A stretch of 35,104 bases of DNA from Novosphingobium sp. (GCA_017987575.1 JAGNTK010000013.1:1-35104); one strand, 5' to 3'. Numbered from the stretch's first letter, positions 15,701-24,386 are shown. Translations and numbers: made by a program. Notes: generated from the sequence alone by a model not told the origin.

Positions 15701-16996
15701 TCAGTCCGCCAACAGCAGCACCGGCGTTTCGATTAGCCGCTTCACCGCTTGAACAAAGCTCGCCGCATCCCAGCCGTCGACCACGCGGTGATCACAGCTG
15801 ATCGAAATGTTCATCAGCTTGCGCTTTTCGATCCGCTCGCCGCCCATGCCATCGGGCACGAACATCGGCCGCTCGATAATCCGGTTCGGACCGATAATCG
15901 CCACTTCGGGACGGTTGATGACGGGCGTGGTCGCCACCCCGCCAAGCGGACCCAACGACGTGATCGTGAGCGTAGATCCGGACAATTCCGCACTGGTCGC
16001 GCTGCCATTGCGGGCAGCTTCAGCCAGCCTGACAATCTCGGCGGCAAGCTGCCACAGGTTCTTGTCCTGCGCATCGCGGATGACCGGGACCATCAACCCT
16101 CCGTCGGTCTGGGCGGCCATCCCCAGGTGGACTGAACCAAAGCGCTGGACCACGCCGGCCTCATCGTCATAACGCGCATTGAGCATCGGATAGTCGGGCA
16201 AAGCGCGGCAGATTGCGGCTATCAACAGCGGCAGCATGGTCAGCTTCGGCCGGTTACCCCGCGCTGAATTGAGCTGCGCGCGCATTGCTTCAAGCGCCGT
16301 GACATCGCATTCCTCAACGTAGGAAAAATGCGGAATGCTGCGTTTGGACGCAGCCATGTTCTCGGCGATCCGGCGGCGCAGGCCGATCACCTTGACGGTC
16401 TGGTCCACACCCTTGGCGCCCGCAGCGCGGAAGCCGCCTGCCGCGTTGTAGGAGAGGAACGCGTCGAGATCGGCGTGGCGGATGCGGCCGTCTTCCGCAG
16501 GTTTGACCTGGGTGAGATCAATCCCGAGGTCGCTGGCGCGTTGACGGACCGCTGGGGAGGCAAGCACCTTTGCTGCGATGTCGGTGCTGCGGGCTTCGAC
16601 AGGCTCAGCCTGAGCGGGTTTGGCTTCTGAAACGGGAGCTTGCTGGGTCGGCTCAGGGATGGGCTGATCTTGAGGACTATTCTCCTCCACAACGTCCGCT
16701 CGGGCTGAGCTTGTCGAAGCCCCTCCACTGCCCCCCGGCCCTTCCTCAACATCTCCCTCAACCTCAATCACCACCAGCGCCGAGCCGATTGCGACCATAT
16801 CGCCTTCTTCGCCCGCAACCGAGACCACCACACCCGAAACCGGGCTTTCCATTTCGACCGTGGCCTTGTCGGTCATGACGTCAGCGATCTTGCCGTCTTC
16901 TTCGATCCGGTCGCCAACTTTGACATGCCAGGTGACGATTTCCGCCTCGGCAATGCCTTCACCGATATCCGGGAGGTTGAATGTGAACTTGCCCAT
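15701..16996 (-). CDS. bkdB: Branched-chain 2-oxoacid dehydrogenase E2 (lipoamide acyltransferase)
   Basis: E2 carries the lipoyl arm and transfers acyl groups to CoA. The 431-residue product has a lipoyl domain (1-80) with the modified lysine at 44 in MTDKATVEMES, a linker rich in Ala/Pro/Glu (85-140), a peripheral-subunit binding domain (about 146-181; ASPAVRQRASDLGIDL) and the acyltransferase domain with catalytic His403 in CDHRVVDGWD. It follows E1beta after 5 bp. Two copies of a dispersed repeat, in opposite orientation, are translated in the linker as GASTSSARAD and PAQAEPVEAR. No E3 gene is in this window. Confidence 0.93.
   Translation of the reverse strand: MGKFTFNLPDIGEGIAEAEIVTWHVKVGDRIEEDGKIADVMTDKATVEMESPVSGVVVSVAGEEGDMVAIGSALVVIEVEGDVEEGPGGSGGASTSSARADVVEENSPQDQPIPEPTQQAPVSEAKPAQAEPVEARSTDIAAKVLASPAVRQRASDLGIDLTQVKPAEDGRIRHADLDAFLSYNAAGGFRAAGAKGVDQTVKVIGLRRRIAENMAASKRSIPHFSYVEECDVTALEAMRAQLNSARGNRPKLTMLPLLIAAICRALPDYPMLNARYDDEAGVVQRFGSVHLGMAAQTDGGLMVPVIRDAQDKNLWQLAAEIVRLAEAARNGSATSAELSGSTLTITSLGPLGGVATTPVINRPEVAIIGPNRIIERPMFVPDGMGGERIEKRKLMNISISCDHRVVDGWDAASFVQAVKRLIETPVLLLAD
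16591..16618 (+). repeat. Dispersed 25-bp repeat, copy 1, inside bkdB
   Basis: The core GCTTCGACAGGCTCAGCC is a variant of the short repeat widespread in sphingomonad genomes, as I recall. It lies in the E2 linker and is read on the minus strand as PAQAEPVEAR. The second copy, about 80 bp away, is inverted and differs at two bases. Confidence 0.75.
16697..16724 (-). repeat. Dispersed 25-bp repeat, copy 2, inside bkdB
   Basis: The inverted partner of copy 1; its reverse complement contains CTTCGACAAGCTCAGCC. It is translated in bkdB as GASTSSARAD. Together the copies can form a 25-bp stem around an 78-bp loop in the mRNA. Confidence 0.75.
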
Positions 16997-17001
16997 GGTG
17001 A

Positions 17002-18036
17002 TTACGCCTTCAACAACCGGTCAACCGCTTCGCCAATGCGGACGGGACCCGGAAAATAAGCCCATTCCAGGCTGTGCGGATAAGGAGTGTCAAACCCGGT
17101 GACGCGCTCGATCGGGGCTTCGAGGTGATAGAAGCAGCGCTCCTGCACCAAGGCCGAAAGCTCGCCCCCGAACCCGCCAGTGCGGGTTGCCTCGTGAATG
17201 ATCAGGCACTTGCCGGTCTTTTTGACCGAGGCTTCGATCGCTTCGATATCGAGCGGCACCAAAGTGCGTAGATCGATGATTTCAGCATCGACGCCTTTCT
17301 CCGCCAGCACAGCCTCGGCCACATGGATCATCGTGCCATAGGCCAGCACTGTCAGCGCCTCACCTTCACGCACAGTCCGGGCCTTGCCCAACGGAATGCG
17401 GTAATAGCCTTCCGGAACCTCGGCGTCCTTGTGCTTGGCCCAAGGCTCGACCGGACGGTCATAGTTGCCGCCGAACGGGCCGTTGTAGATTCGCTTGGGC
17501 TCAAAGAAGATCACCGGATCGTTGTCTTCAATCGCCGCGATCAACAGGCCTTTTGCATCATAGGGTGTGCTGGGGATCACCGTTTTCAGCCCGGCCACAT
17601 GAGTGAACAGTGCCTCCGGGCTCTGACTGTGGGTCTGCCCGCCAAAAATGCCGCCACCAAACGGGCTGCGCACGGTGATCGGCGCGATATATTCTCCGGC
17701 CGAGCGGTAACGCAGCCGCGCAGCCTCGCTGATCAGCTGGTCGAGCCCCGGATAGATGTAGTCGGCAAACTGAATTTCCGGCACCGGGCGCAGGCCATAG
17801 GCCCCCATGCCAACGGCCGCGCCGATAATCCCGCATTCGTTGATCGGGGTATCAAACACCCGGGTCTTGCCGAAAGCTTTTTGCAATCCGGCTGTGGCAC
17901 GGAACACGCCGCCGAAATAACCAATGTCTTCGCCAAACACGACCACGTTCGGATCACGCTCCATCATCACGTGGAGCGCTTCGTTGATCGCCTCGATCAT
18001 GTTGAGCCGGCGAGCTTTCACAGTGGTGTCGCTCAT
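17002..18036 (-). CDS. bkdA2: Branched-chain 2-oxoacid dehydrogenase E1 component, beta subunit
   Basis: With the alpha subunit it decarboxylates branched-chain 2-oxoacids from Val, Leu and Ile catabolism using TPP. The 344-residue product has the family stretches VFGEDIGYFGGVFRAT, DTPINECGIIGAAVGMG and VRSPFGGGIFGGQTHSQS, and a C-terminal transketolase-like domain (LIIHEATRTGGFGGEL). The start at 18036 overlaps the E1alpha stop codon as ATGA, so translation is probably coupled. The features fit the branched-chain (bkd) branch better than pyruvate dehydrogenase. Confidence 0.93.
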   Translation of the reverse strand: MSDTTVKARRLNMIEAINEALHVMMERDPNVVVFGEDIGYFGGVFRATAGLQKAFGKTRVFDTPINECGIIGAAVGMGAYGLRPVPEIQFADYIYPGLDQLISEAARLRYRSAGEYIAPITVRSPFGGGIFGGQTHSQSPEALFTHVAGLKTVIPSTPYDAKGLLIAAIEDNDPVIFFEPKRIYNGPFGGNYDRPVEPWAKHKDAEVPEGYYRIPLGKARTVREGEALTVLAYGTMIHVAEAVLAEKGVDAEIIDLRTLVPLDIEAIEASVKKTGKCLIIHEATRTGGFGGELSALVQERCFYHLEAPIERVTGFDTPYPHSLEWAYFPGPVRIGEAVDRLLKA

Positions 18037-19334
18037 GACTCTTTCCACTCCGGCCACTTGGTTCGCCGCTCACGCATCGCCTGCTCAGCTTGCTCCTCAA
18101 GATTCCAGGGCAGCTCTTCGTAGACGTCCTCAAACATGGTGTGGAATGGGTGGTGCAACCCATGTCCCAGCACGCCGTTCTTCTCGGCTTCCTTGGTGGC
18201 GGCCTTGACCTGTTCAATCTGTTCAGCGTCCATTGCGGCGTGTTGTTCGACCGACCATTCGCCCAAGCCGATCAGGTGCCGTTTCAGCCGCATGATCGGA
18301 TCGCCCAGTGGCCATTCCTCACGCTCATGCGCTGACCGATACTGGCCCGGATCGTCCGAAGTAGAATGCCCTTCGGCCCGGTAGGTAAAATGCTCAATCA
18401 AGGTTGGGCCTTTGTTGGCCCGCGCCCGGTTGGCGGCCCAACGCATTGCGGCATAGACCGCCAAGGCATCGTTGCCATCGACCCGCAGGCCAGCAATGCC
18501 ATAGCCGATCGCGCGTGCGGCAAAGGTGGCCCGCTCGCCCCCGGCAAAGCCTGAAAAGCTGCTGATCGCCCACTGGTTGTTGACGATATTGAATATCACT
18601 GGCGCGTTGAAGACCGTTGCAAAGGTGAAAGCAGCGTGGGCATCCCCTTCTGCGCTGGAACCTTCGCCGATCCAGCTGGCGGCGATCCGGGTATCGCCCT
18701 TGATCGCGCTGGCCATCGCCCAACCTGCGGCCTGCGGATACTGCGTCGCCAGATTGCCGCTGATCGTGAAAAAACTGTGCTCGCGGCTGGAATACATGAT
18801 CGGCAGCTGGCGGCCCTTCAGCTTATCGGCCCGGTTCGAATAGATCTGGTTGATCATCTCCACCAGCGGATAGCCGCGTGCGATCAGGATGCCTTGCTGG
18901 CGATAGCTGGGAAACACCATATCATCATCGGCGAGTGCAAAGGCCGAAGCCACGCTGGTCGCCTCTTCGCCGGTGCATTTCATGTAGAAGCTGGTCTTGC
19001 CCTGCCGCTGGCCGCGATACATCCGATCGTCGAACGCGCGGGTCAGCGCCATTGTTCGAAGAATCCGCCGCAGCGTTTCAGGATCAAGTTTTGGATCCCA
19101 CGCGCCGACCGCCTGATGATTGTCGTCGAGCACCCGGATCAGGCCGTGGCAAAGCGGGTGCGTTTCCTCGGTCGCACAGGCTTCGTCAGGGCGTGGCAGC
19201 AAGCCAGCCGCCGGGATATTCAGGAACGAATAGTCGACAGCATCGCCGGGACGAAACGGAGGTTCCGGGACATGCAGGCTGAGCGGCGGCAGGTTACCGC
19301 GTTGCTGATCCGCACTGGCAGGCCGCTTGGCCAT
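18033..19334 (-). CDS. bkdA1: Branched-chain 2-oxoacid dehydrogenase E1 component, alpha subunit
   Basis: The 433-residue product is the TPP-binding E1alpha subunit. The TPP motif is GEGSSAEGD at 223-231 with NN at 252-253, and the stretch MYRGQRQGKTSFYMKCTGEE near 105-124 with MVFPSYRQQG is typical of branched-chain E1alpha. The N-terminal extension of about 80 residues before the catalytic domain is also usual in this group. It is the first gene of the operon E1alpha-E1beta-E2. The 312-bp gap to the divergent protease gene is expected to hold its promoter. Confidence 0.93.
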   Translation of the reverse strand: MAKRPASADQQRGNLPPLSLHVPEPPFRPGDAVDYSFLNIPAAGLLPRPDEACATEETHPLCHGLIRVLDDNHQAVGAWDPKLDPETLRRILRTMALTRAFDDRMYRGQRQGKTSFYMKCTGEEATSVASAFALADDDMVFPSYRQQGILIARGYPLVEMINQIYSNRADKLKGRQLPIMYSSREHSFFTISGNLATQYPQAAGWAMASAIKGDTRIAASWIGEGSSAEGDAHAAFTFATVFNAPVIFNIVNNQWAISSFSGFAGGERATFAARAIGYGIAGLRVDGNDALAVYAAMRWAANRARANKGPTLIEHFTYRAEGHSTSDDPGQYRSAHEREEWPLGDPIMRLKRHLIGLGEWSVEQHAAMDAEQIEQVKAATKEAEKNGVLGHGLHHPFHTMFEDVYEELPWNLEEQAEQAMRERRTKWPEWKES

Positions 19335-19417
19335 AATCGCGCTCTCCCGCTTCGCAGCACCGCGCAGGCACGTGGAAGCAAATTTTAAGGTCGAGACATA
19401 TTATTTCAAACTGGTTT

Positions 19418-19521
19418 CATCGTCAACCAGTCCTGCGGTCTGGCTTCCAATGACTGACGTGCCATCGTCAACCAGTCCTGCGGTCTGGCTTCCAATGACT
19501 GACGTGCCATCGTCAACCAGT
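19418..19521. repeat. 45-bp direct tandem repeat (2.3 copies) upstream of bkdA1
   Basis: The period is exactly 45 bp: CGTCAACCAG starts at 19421, 19466 and 19511, and the first two units appear identical over their length. A 6-bp inverted repeat CTGGTT...AACCAG (19411-19430) covers the left edge. It lies in the 312-bp divergent gap between bkdA1 and the protease gene. The rest of that gap shows no gene I can support. Open frames across it code for repeated peptides only because 45 is a multiple of three. Confidence 0.95.
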
Positions 19522-19646
19522 TCGCCCAAGCACCATAACCGCTTTCTGATGCCAATCCAGCAACATTGATCCCAAACGGCACGCTTGCCAGAATGCCCGG
19601 AAACAGTAAGCTTCGCAGCCGGGTCGCAGGGGAGCTAAACGGCACC

Positions 19647-20789
19647 ATGGCGAACAGAACCACTTTGATCGCGGCCACGCTTCTGCTGGTCGGCAGCGCT
19701 GTCGGCGCACAAGTGATCACTCCTCAACCGGTGGGGCAGGATGATCAGGACCTGGCAAGCCCAGCCGAGGAGCAGGTTACTGCCACCTATCAACGCAACC
19801 CCTGTCGCAACAACTCGTCGCGCTGCCCCGATCCCACCACGCTCGACAAAGAGCCGAGCCTGATATCCAGCAATTTGCCCGCGCCCGATGCCAAGCCGGC
19901 GGCGCCCAATCGGAAGGTTTACGTCAAGCGCAAGCTGGTGCTGTTTCAGGACGGCAAGTTCATCCAGATCAAAACCTACAAGAGAATGCGGGCGGGCGGT
20001 AACACCTGGGTCGCCCAACCCGGCGATGCCCCGTGGATGGCCCAGATCCAGCGTCCACTCTATGTTCGCAGCGTGACCGCCCGGGCGCTGCAATGGGATG
20101 ACCGACAGTTTTGCGGCGGGGCCAAGATCGCGCCGGGCTGGATTGTAACGGCAGCGCACTGCCTGAATGACAATGGGGTCGACATCCGCACCGGTGGTTA
20201 CCGCGTCCGGCTGGGCATGACCGACATTCGTGACGGTCGGGTTGGCGCCAGCTACAAGATCGTCCGGGTGATCCAGCACCCCAACTACAATCGCCCAACC
20301 CGTTATGCCAATGACATTGCGCTGATCCAGTATGCCTCCGACGCCGAGACCGCCCGCGCTGCCCCTTCATGGATCGAAACCATTGCGATCGATCCTGACC
20401 GGCCCGGTGCCAAGTCCTATGGCGGCAAGGAAGCATGGTTTTATGGATGGGGAGTAACCAACAGCCAGCGGCCATCTGCTTTGCTGCGCTATGGCAAGAT
20501 CAAGCTGCAGCCCGATACGGGTTGCGCTAACCACCTCATCGCGCTGTGCGGACGCGGAGAAGGCGCGCGCGGGTCAACCCAATGCCACGGCGACAGCGGC
20601 GGCCCTTTGATTGTGCACTACGGCAATGTTCCGGTGCTAGTCGGGCTGGTCAGCCACAATGTCGGCAAGCAGGCCTGCGGGGTCAATCAAAAGCAGGGCG
20701 TTTACACCCGCGTCGCTTCGGCCAGGGACTGGATCCAAGGTTACACTGGCCGTCTACCGTCTGCACCAACCACAATTCAGCGGCGCTGA
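19647..20789 (+). CDS. Exported trypsin-like serine protease (S1 family)
   Basis: The 380-residue product has a Sec signal peptide (about 1-21), a pro or linker region of some 100 residues, and a chymotrypsin-fold protease domain from about residue 120. The catalytic triad is complete: His171 in VTAAHC, Asp223 in NDIALI and Ser317 in CHGDSGGP. Six or more cysteines fit disulfides in the periplasm or outside. The frame is open from 19566, but the ATG at 19647 gives the signal peptide. It is divergent from the bkd operon and convergent with the small lipoprotein gene. Confidence 0.88.
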   Translation: MANRTTLIAATLLLVGSAVGAQVITPQPVGQDDQDLASPAEEQVTATYQRNPCRNNSSRCPDPTTLDKEPSLISSNLPAPDAKPAAPNRKVYVKRKLVLFQDGKFIQIKTYKRMRAGGNTWVAQPGDAPWMAQIQRPLYVRSVTARALQWDDRQFCGGAKIAPGWIVTAAHCLNDNGVDIRTGGYRVRLGMTDIRDGRVGASYKIVRVIQHPNYNRPTRYANDIALIQYASDAETARAAPSWIETIAIDPDRPGAKSYGGKEAWFYGWGVTNSQRPSALLRYGKIKLQPDTGCANHLIALCGRGEGARGSTQCHGDSGGPLIVHYGNVPVLVGLVSHNVGKQACGVNQKQGVYTRVASARDWIQGYTGRLPSAPTTIQRR

Positions 20790-20841
20790 TCGCCGCGCAG
20801 CAACCGGGGCGGATCCTGCCCGCCCCGGACCAGCTCATTCG

Positions 20842-21039
20842 TTACGGCTTGATCGGATTGCCGTTGGGATCGCCTTCTTCCGTCGATGCGGCATCGGCAT
20901 CTGTGCCTTCGCTAGCCGCCGCGGTGGCCGCTTCGGTGGTTTCGGCGGTGGTTTCGGCGGCCATTTCCGCCTTCTTTTCGCAGCCAGCAAGGGCGATGGC
21001 CGAGGCCGCGATCAGCAATCCGGTGGCAAGTTTGCGCAT
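20842..21039 (-). CDS. Small lipoprotein
   Basis: A 65-residue protein with a signal peptide and lipobox LAGC (Cys20), followed by a low-complexity Ala/Glu/Thr-rich tail with no domain. It is probably membrane-anchored. AGGAG precedes the ATG. It lies 29 bp downstream of the TIR-TPR gene on the same strand and could be co-transcribed with it. Function is unknown. Confidence 0.7.
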   Translation of the reverse strand: MRKLATGLLIAASAIALAGCEKKAEMAAETTAETTEAATAAASEGTDADAASTEEGDPNGNPIKP

Positions 21040-21067
21040 GGGTCAATCTCCTGTTGCAGTGGCGGGA

Positions 21068-23020
21068 CTATGCCAGTCCCATTTTTGAAAGCAATTGGCT
21101 AAATTCGGGCGCCGCCCGGACCGGATCGAGCAGTGGATCGGTCTGCGCCAACAGCAATCCCGAATCGCGCGCCGCCGCCGCCTCAGCCAGTCGTTCCAGT
21201 GCCTGCGCGCCCTGTCCCCATTGCGCCAACACCTGGGCCTGCTGGTATTTTGATGTGGCGCCATAGTCTGCGAGTAATCTGCCATAGGCTGCATCGGCCG
21301 CTGGCTTGTTTCCAAGGCGGGCATGCACAATGGCCTCGCCGGGTAGACGGATGAAGGCGATCGGTTCCGCAGCAAAGGCCGCCAGCGCTTCCTGAAGCTG
21401 TCCCTTCATATAGAGCGCAGACCCGATCGCAGCATTTGCGGCGCTGAATTTGGGGCTGAGCGCCAGCGCAGCCCGCATCTTCACTTCGGTCTGGGCATAG
21501 TCTCGCCGTGCGAAGGCGATGTAGCCTGCAGCCCGGAATGCGCCGGGATTAAGCGGATCGAGCGCCAGCGAGCTGGCAATTGCAGCATCGGCATCGCTGG
21601 CCCGATCCGTATAGGCGCAATAGAGCGCAAAGGTTCGCAGCACATCTGCGTCGCCCTCGCCCAGTTCGCGCGAGCGTTCATAGGACCGGCGTGCAGCCTT
21701 GGGATCGAGCCGCCCGTTGTAGATCGCATAACCCAGCGCCGAATGGGCCTCGGCCAGCGTGGGTGCAGCCTTGATCGCAGCTTCGGCAGAGGCAATTGCA
21801 CGGTCATAAAACAGCCGTGCTTCCTCGATCCGGTTGGTCTGATTGGCAATCACCGCCAGCACCTTTGACCGCGCAGCCAATGCTGAAGCGTATCCGCTAT
21901 CCAGCTTTACTGCCGCATCGAACTGCGCCAGCGCAGCCCGGTCACTCTCTTCGCTGGCGCTGGTTTCGACCAGCGCCTTGCCGCGTAAATAGGCGTCAAA
22001 GGCTGCAGCACTGTTGGTTCCGCCGATCTGTGCCAGATCGCCTGATCGACCCTCGGCGATCGCCTTGGCGCTGATTTCATTGGCCAAGGCACGGCTGACA
22101 ATTGCGGCAATCTCAGTCTGCATCGCGAGCACATCGCTGGGCTTGCGGTCGATAGTCTCGCTCCAATCGACTCCGGCATCGCGGCCATTGAGCAGTTCGA
22201 CCGATACCCGGATCATGTCGCTGCCCGCCCGCACGCTGCCGCGCAGAACGTGCGCCACGCCGAGCCGTTTGGCGATGGTCAGGACATCCTGATCCTTGCC
22301 CCTGAATTCGGCCGAAGATGTCGGTGCGGCAATCCGCAGAACACGGTTACGGGAGAGCGCAGCCCGCAACTCCTCGGACAGACCGGCGGAGAAATAGGCC
22401 TGGCTTTCGTCTCCCAGATTGCTGAACGGGATCACCGCGATCGTGTTTTCGCTCGCCTTGGCTGCGCCGGGGAGCAACCCTCGAAATGCGAGATAGCCGC
22501 CCGCTGCCGCAACAACGGTGGAGCCCGCGCCAACCAGCACGGCGCGCCGCGATGGCCCTTGTCGTGGCACCACTGGTTGCGGCAGCGCCTCTCGTCCGGC
22601 CAGCGCGGTCACAGCCCGGATCGCAGCGACAATCTCAGGCGCGTCAGCCTTGCCGCGCCATTTTGAGATGTCGATCACCTGAAACTGGCGAAAACCCAAG
22701 GGCGGCTGGCTGCCATCAAGCGACAGCGGAACCAGGCACTGCCGTTCTCGTCCGCGGGTTGCCTCGTCGCGAACCCAGTGCGAACCCACCGAAGTGTTGG
22801 ACCATAGCACGACCACCGCGTCGGCACCTTCAAGCGCGGCCTCGGTGGTTGGCAGGAACGTTTCACCGCCTTCCAGCAGTCCGTCCCACCATACTTCAAT
22901 CCCGGCGCTCTTAAGCGCTGCGATCACGGTCAGTGCGCGCTTCTGGTCATCCCGCGCATAGCTCAGGAATACGCGCGGACGCGGCTTAGTTTGGCCGGTT
23001 TCTGGAACTGCTGATACCAT
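21068..23020 (-). CDS. TIR domain - TM - TolB-like - TPR protein
   Basis: The 650-residue product starts with a TIR domain (about 15-125): RVFLSYARDD, GIEVWWDG, VVVLWSNTSV and SHWVRDE, with Glu86 at the position of the catalytic Glu of NAD-cleaving TIR domains. A single membrane helix follows (about 159-179) after Arg158-Arg159, which predicts a cytoplasmic TIR and a periplasmic remainder. Residues about 192-330 look like the TolB N-terminal / FlgO-like domain (IAVIPFSNLGDESQAYFSAG, SVELLNGRDAG). Residues about 350-640 are TPR-like repeats. The layout copies that of CadC-type proteins with TIR in place of the DNA-binding domain. Function and NADase activity are not shown. Confidence 0.8.
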   Translation of the reverse strand: MVSAVPETGQTKPRPRVFLSYARDDQKRALTVIAALKSAGIEVWWDGLLEGGETFLPTTEAALEGADAVVVLWSNTSVGSHWVRDEATRGRERQCLVPLSLDGSQPPLGFRQFQVIDISKWRGKADAPEIVAAIRAVTALAGREALPQPVVPRQGPSRRAVLVGAGSTVVAAAGGYLAFRGLLPGAAKASENTIAVIPFSNLGDESQAYFSAGLSEELRAALSRNRVLRIAAPTSSAEFRGKDQDVLTIAKRLGVAHVLRGSVRAGSDMIRVSVELLNGRDAGVDWSETIDRKPSDVLAMQTEIAAIVSRALANEISAKAIAEGRSGDLAQIGGTNSAAAFDAYLRGKALVETSASEESDRAALAQFDAAVKLDSGYASALAARSKVLAVIANQTNRIEEARLFYDRAIASAEAAIKAAPTLAEAHSALGYAIYNGRLDPKAARRSYERSRELGEGDADVLRTFALYCAYTDRASDADAAIASSLALDPLNPGAFRAAGYIAFARRDYAQTEVKMRAALALSPKFSAANAAIGSALYMKGQLQEALAAFAAEPIAFIRLPGEAIVHARLGNKPAADAAYGRLLADYGATSKYQQAQVLAQWGQGAQALERLAEAAAARDSGLLLAQTDPLLDPVRAAPEFSQLLSKMGLA

Positions 23021-23082
23021 AGCGCTGCCGCTGCTTCCCTGTGACCTGCGACCGCTTTGACCGCAGCTTAGGGCCGCCGTGG

Positions 23083-24039
23083 CTAGACTGCAACCGGCGC
23101 GCTGATTGAGGCCTGCGGGGCGTAACCTGAGACCTCGAAATCCTCAATCCGGTAGTCAAAGATGCTGTCCGGGCGACGAAGGATCGCCATGGTAGGCGCG
23201 CCGTCTGGCTCCCGCGCCAGCTGGGTTTCGACCAGGTCAGCGTGATTGAGATACAGGTGCGTATCGCCGCCCATCCAGACAAGCTCACCCGGTTCCAGAT
23301 CGCACTGCTGCGCCAGCATCCGGGTGAACAGCGCCGCGCCCAGCAGATTGAACGGCAGTCCCAACGCGACATCGCAGCTCCGCTGGGTCAGCATGCAGTT
23401 CAGCCGATTGCCGCCAACGTGAAACTGGTAGGTCTTGTGGCACGGCGGCAGCGCCATCTGATCAAGCTCGGCGACGTTCCATCCTTCGACAATATGGCGG
23501 CGACTGCCGGGGTTGTGGCGCAGGCTTTCGATCAATTGGGCAACCTGATTGATCCCCGGCCCTTTGCGGAACAGCCCCTCACCTGCAGGTTGATAGGTCG
23601 GCCAATCGACCCACTGCTTGCCGTAAACCGGGCCCAAATCACCCCATTGCCGCGCAAAATCCTCGTCCGCAGCAATCCGGGTGACGAAATCATCGAGTGC
23701 AATCGCATCGCCCGTCTGTTTGACATAGTTCGCATGGGGCCACTCATTCCAGATTTTCACGCCCTGTAACACCAGCGGACGGATGTTGGTCTCGCCGGTC
23801 AGGAACCACAGAAATTCCCGCGCGGCAGTTTTCCAATAGACCCGCTTGGTGGTGATCAGCGGCATTGCCCCGCCGGCCAGATCGAACCGGATCTGCGCCC
23901 CGAACACAGATCGCGTGCCAATCCCGGTGCGGTCGGTCCGCTCGTCCCCCGCCTCCCAGATGCGGCGCATAAGGGCAAGGTACTGCCATTCCCAATGATC
24001 GGGCTGGGCTGAAACGGAGGGAATCGCGGCGCTGGCCAT
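23083..24039 (-). CDS. thyA: Thymidylate synthase
   Basis: ThyA methylates dUMP to dTMP with methylenetetrahydrofolate. The 318-residue product has the motifs ERTDRTGIGT near 33-42, RRHIVEGWN, the catalytic Cys200 in LPPCHKTYQF, RSCDVALGLPFN and HLYLNHADLV. It is longer than the 264-residue E. coli enzyme through an insertion around 110-165, as in the long L. casei-type form. The frame is open to 24165, but the ATG at 24039 gives the usual N-terminus. No clear Shine-Dalgarno is visible. Divergent from tRNA-Pro. Confidence 0.95.
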   Translation of the reverse strand: MASAAIPSVSAQPDHWEWQYLALMRRIWEAGDERTDRTGIGTRSVFGAQIRFDLAGGAMPLITTKRVYWKTAAREFLWFLTGETNIRPLVLQGVKIWNEWPHANYVKQTGDAIALDDFVTRIAADEDFARQWGDLGPVYGKQWVDWPTYQPAGEGLFRKGPGINQVAQLIESLRHNPGSRRHIVEGWNVAELDQMALPPCHKTYQFHVGGNRLNCMLTQRSCDVALGLPFNLLGAALFTRMLAQQCDLEPGELVWMGGDTHLYLNHADLVETQLAREPDGAPTMAILRRPDSIFDYRIEDFEVSGYAPQASISAPVAV

Positions 24040-24137
24040 AAAGTCACTTAGCGGCGGAATGTCCGCTTGCCACCCATGGAATCGCCCCTTATAGGCGCGC
24101 ACCTGCCTCGCCCCCGTTTTGGGGGTGAACGATCGGT

Positions 24138-24214
24138 CGGGGAATAGCTCAGCCTGGTAGAGCACTGTCTTCGGGAGGCAGGGGCCGGAGGTTCGAATCC
24201 TCTTTCCCCGACCA
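24138..24214 (+). tRNA. tRNA-Pro (anticodon CGG)
   Basis: Acceptor CGGGGAA pairs with TTCCCCG, followed by A and an encoded CCA. The anticodon stem CTGTC/GGCAG holds the loop TTCGGGA, giving anticodon CGG. The T arm is GGAGG-TTCGAAT-CCTCT. It is 77 nt long. Confidence 0.97.
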
Positions 24215-24228
24215 GTTTTTTGGAAGTT

Positions 24229-24251
24229 GAAGATGTCCGAGGGACATCTTC
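24229..24251. repeat. Perfect 10-bp hairpin just after tRNA-Pro
   Basis: GAAGATGTCC and GGACATCTTC flank the 3-base loop GAG, 14 bp beyond the tRNA 3' end. No T-run follows on either strand, so it is not a classical terminator, although it may help to end or process the tRNA transcript. Nothing else is supported in the gap up to 24386. Confidence 0.6.
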
Positions 24252-24386
24252 CCAGAAAACTCCCGAGCGCAAGCGAAGGGGCACGCTGGCGGCGTTCAAC
24301 TCACAGGTCCGGCCAAATCCCTTGCAACGCCGCGCGCCATCGCCCATGCTGCAAAGCACAATTCCTCCCCAAGAAGCACCTCCCCC

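Noticed and set aside
19418..19521. CRISPR array
   Set aside because: The units are directly contiguous 45-bp copies with no unique spacers, and no cas genes are near.
19406..19720. Open frame with a 15-residue repeat (LTMARQSLEARPQDW) on the minus strand
   Set aside because: It results from the 45-bp tandem repeat being a multiple of three. It overlaps the protease start, lacks a ribosome site and has no supporting similarity.
21068..23020. TIR-based phage defence system
   Set aside because: No defence partner genes (such as a Thoeris effector) or mobile-element context are seen; the membrane TolB-TPR layout suggests a sensor instead.
24138..24260. Attachment site for a mobile element at tRNA-Pro
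   Set aside because: No integrase gene and no second copy of the tRNA 3' end was seen nearby; the flanking genes are housekeeping genes.
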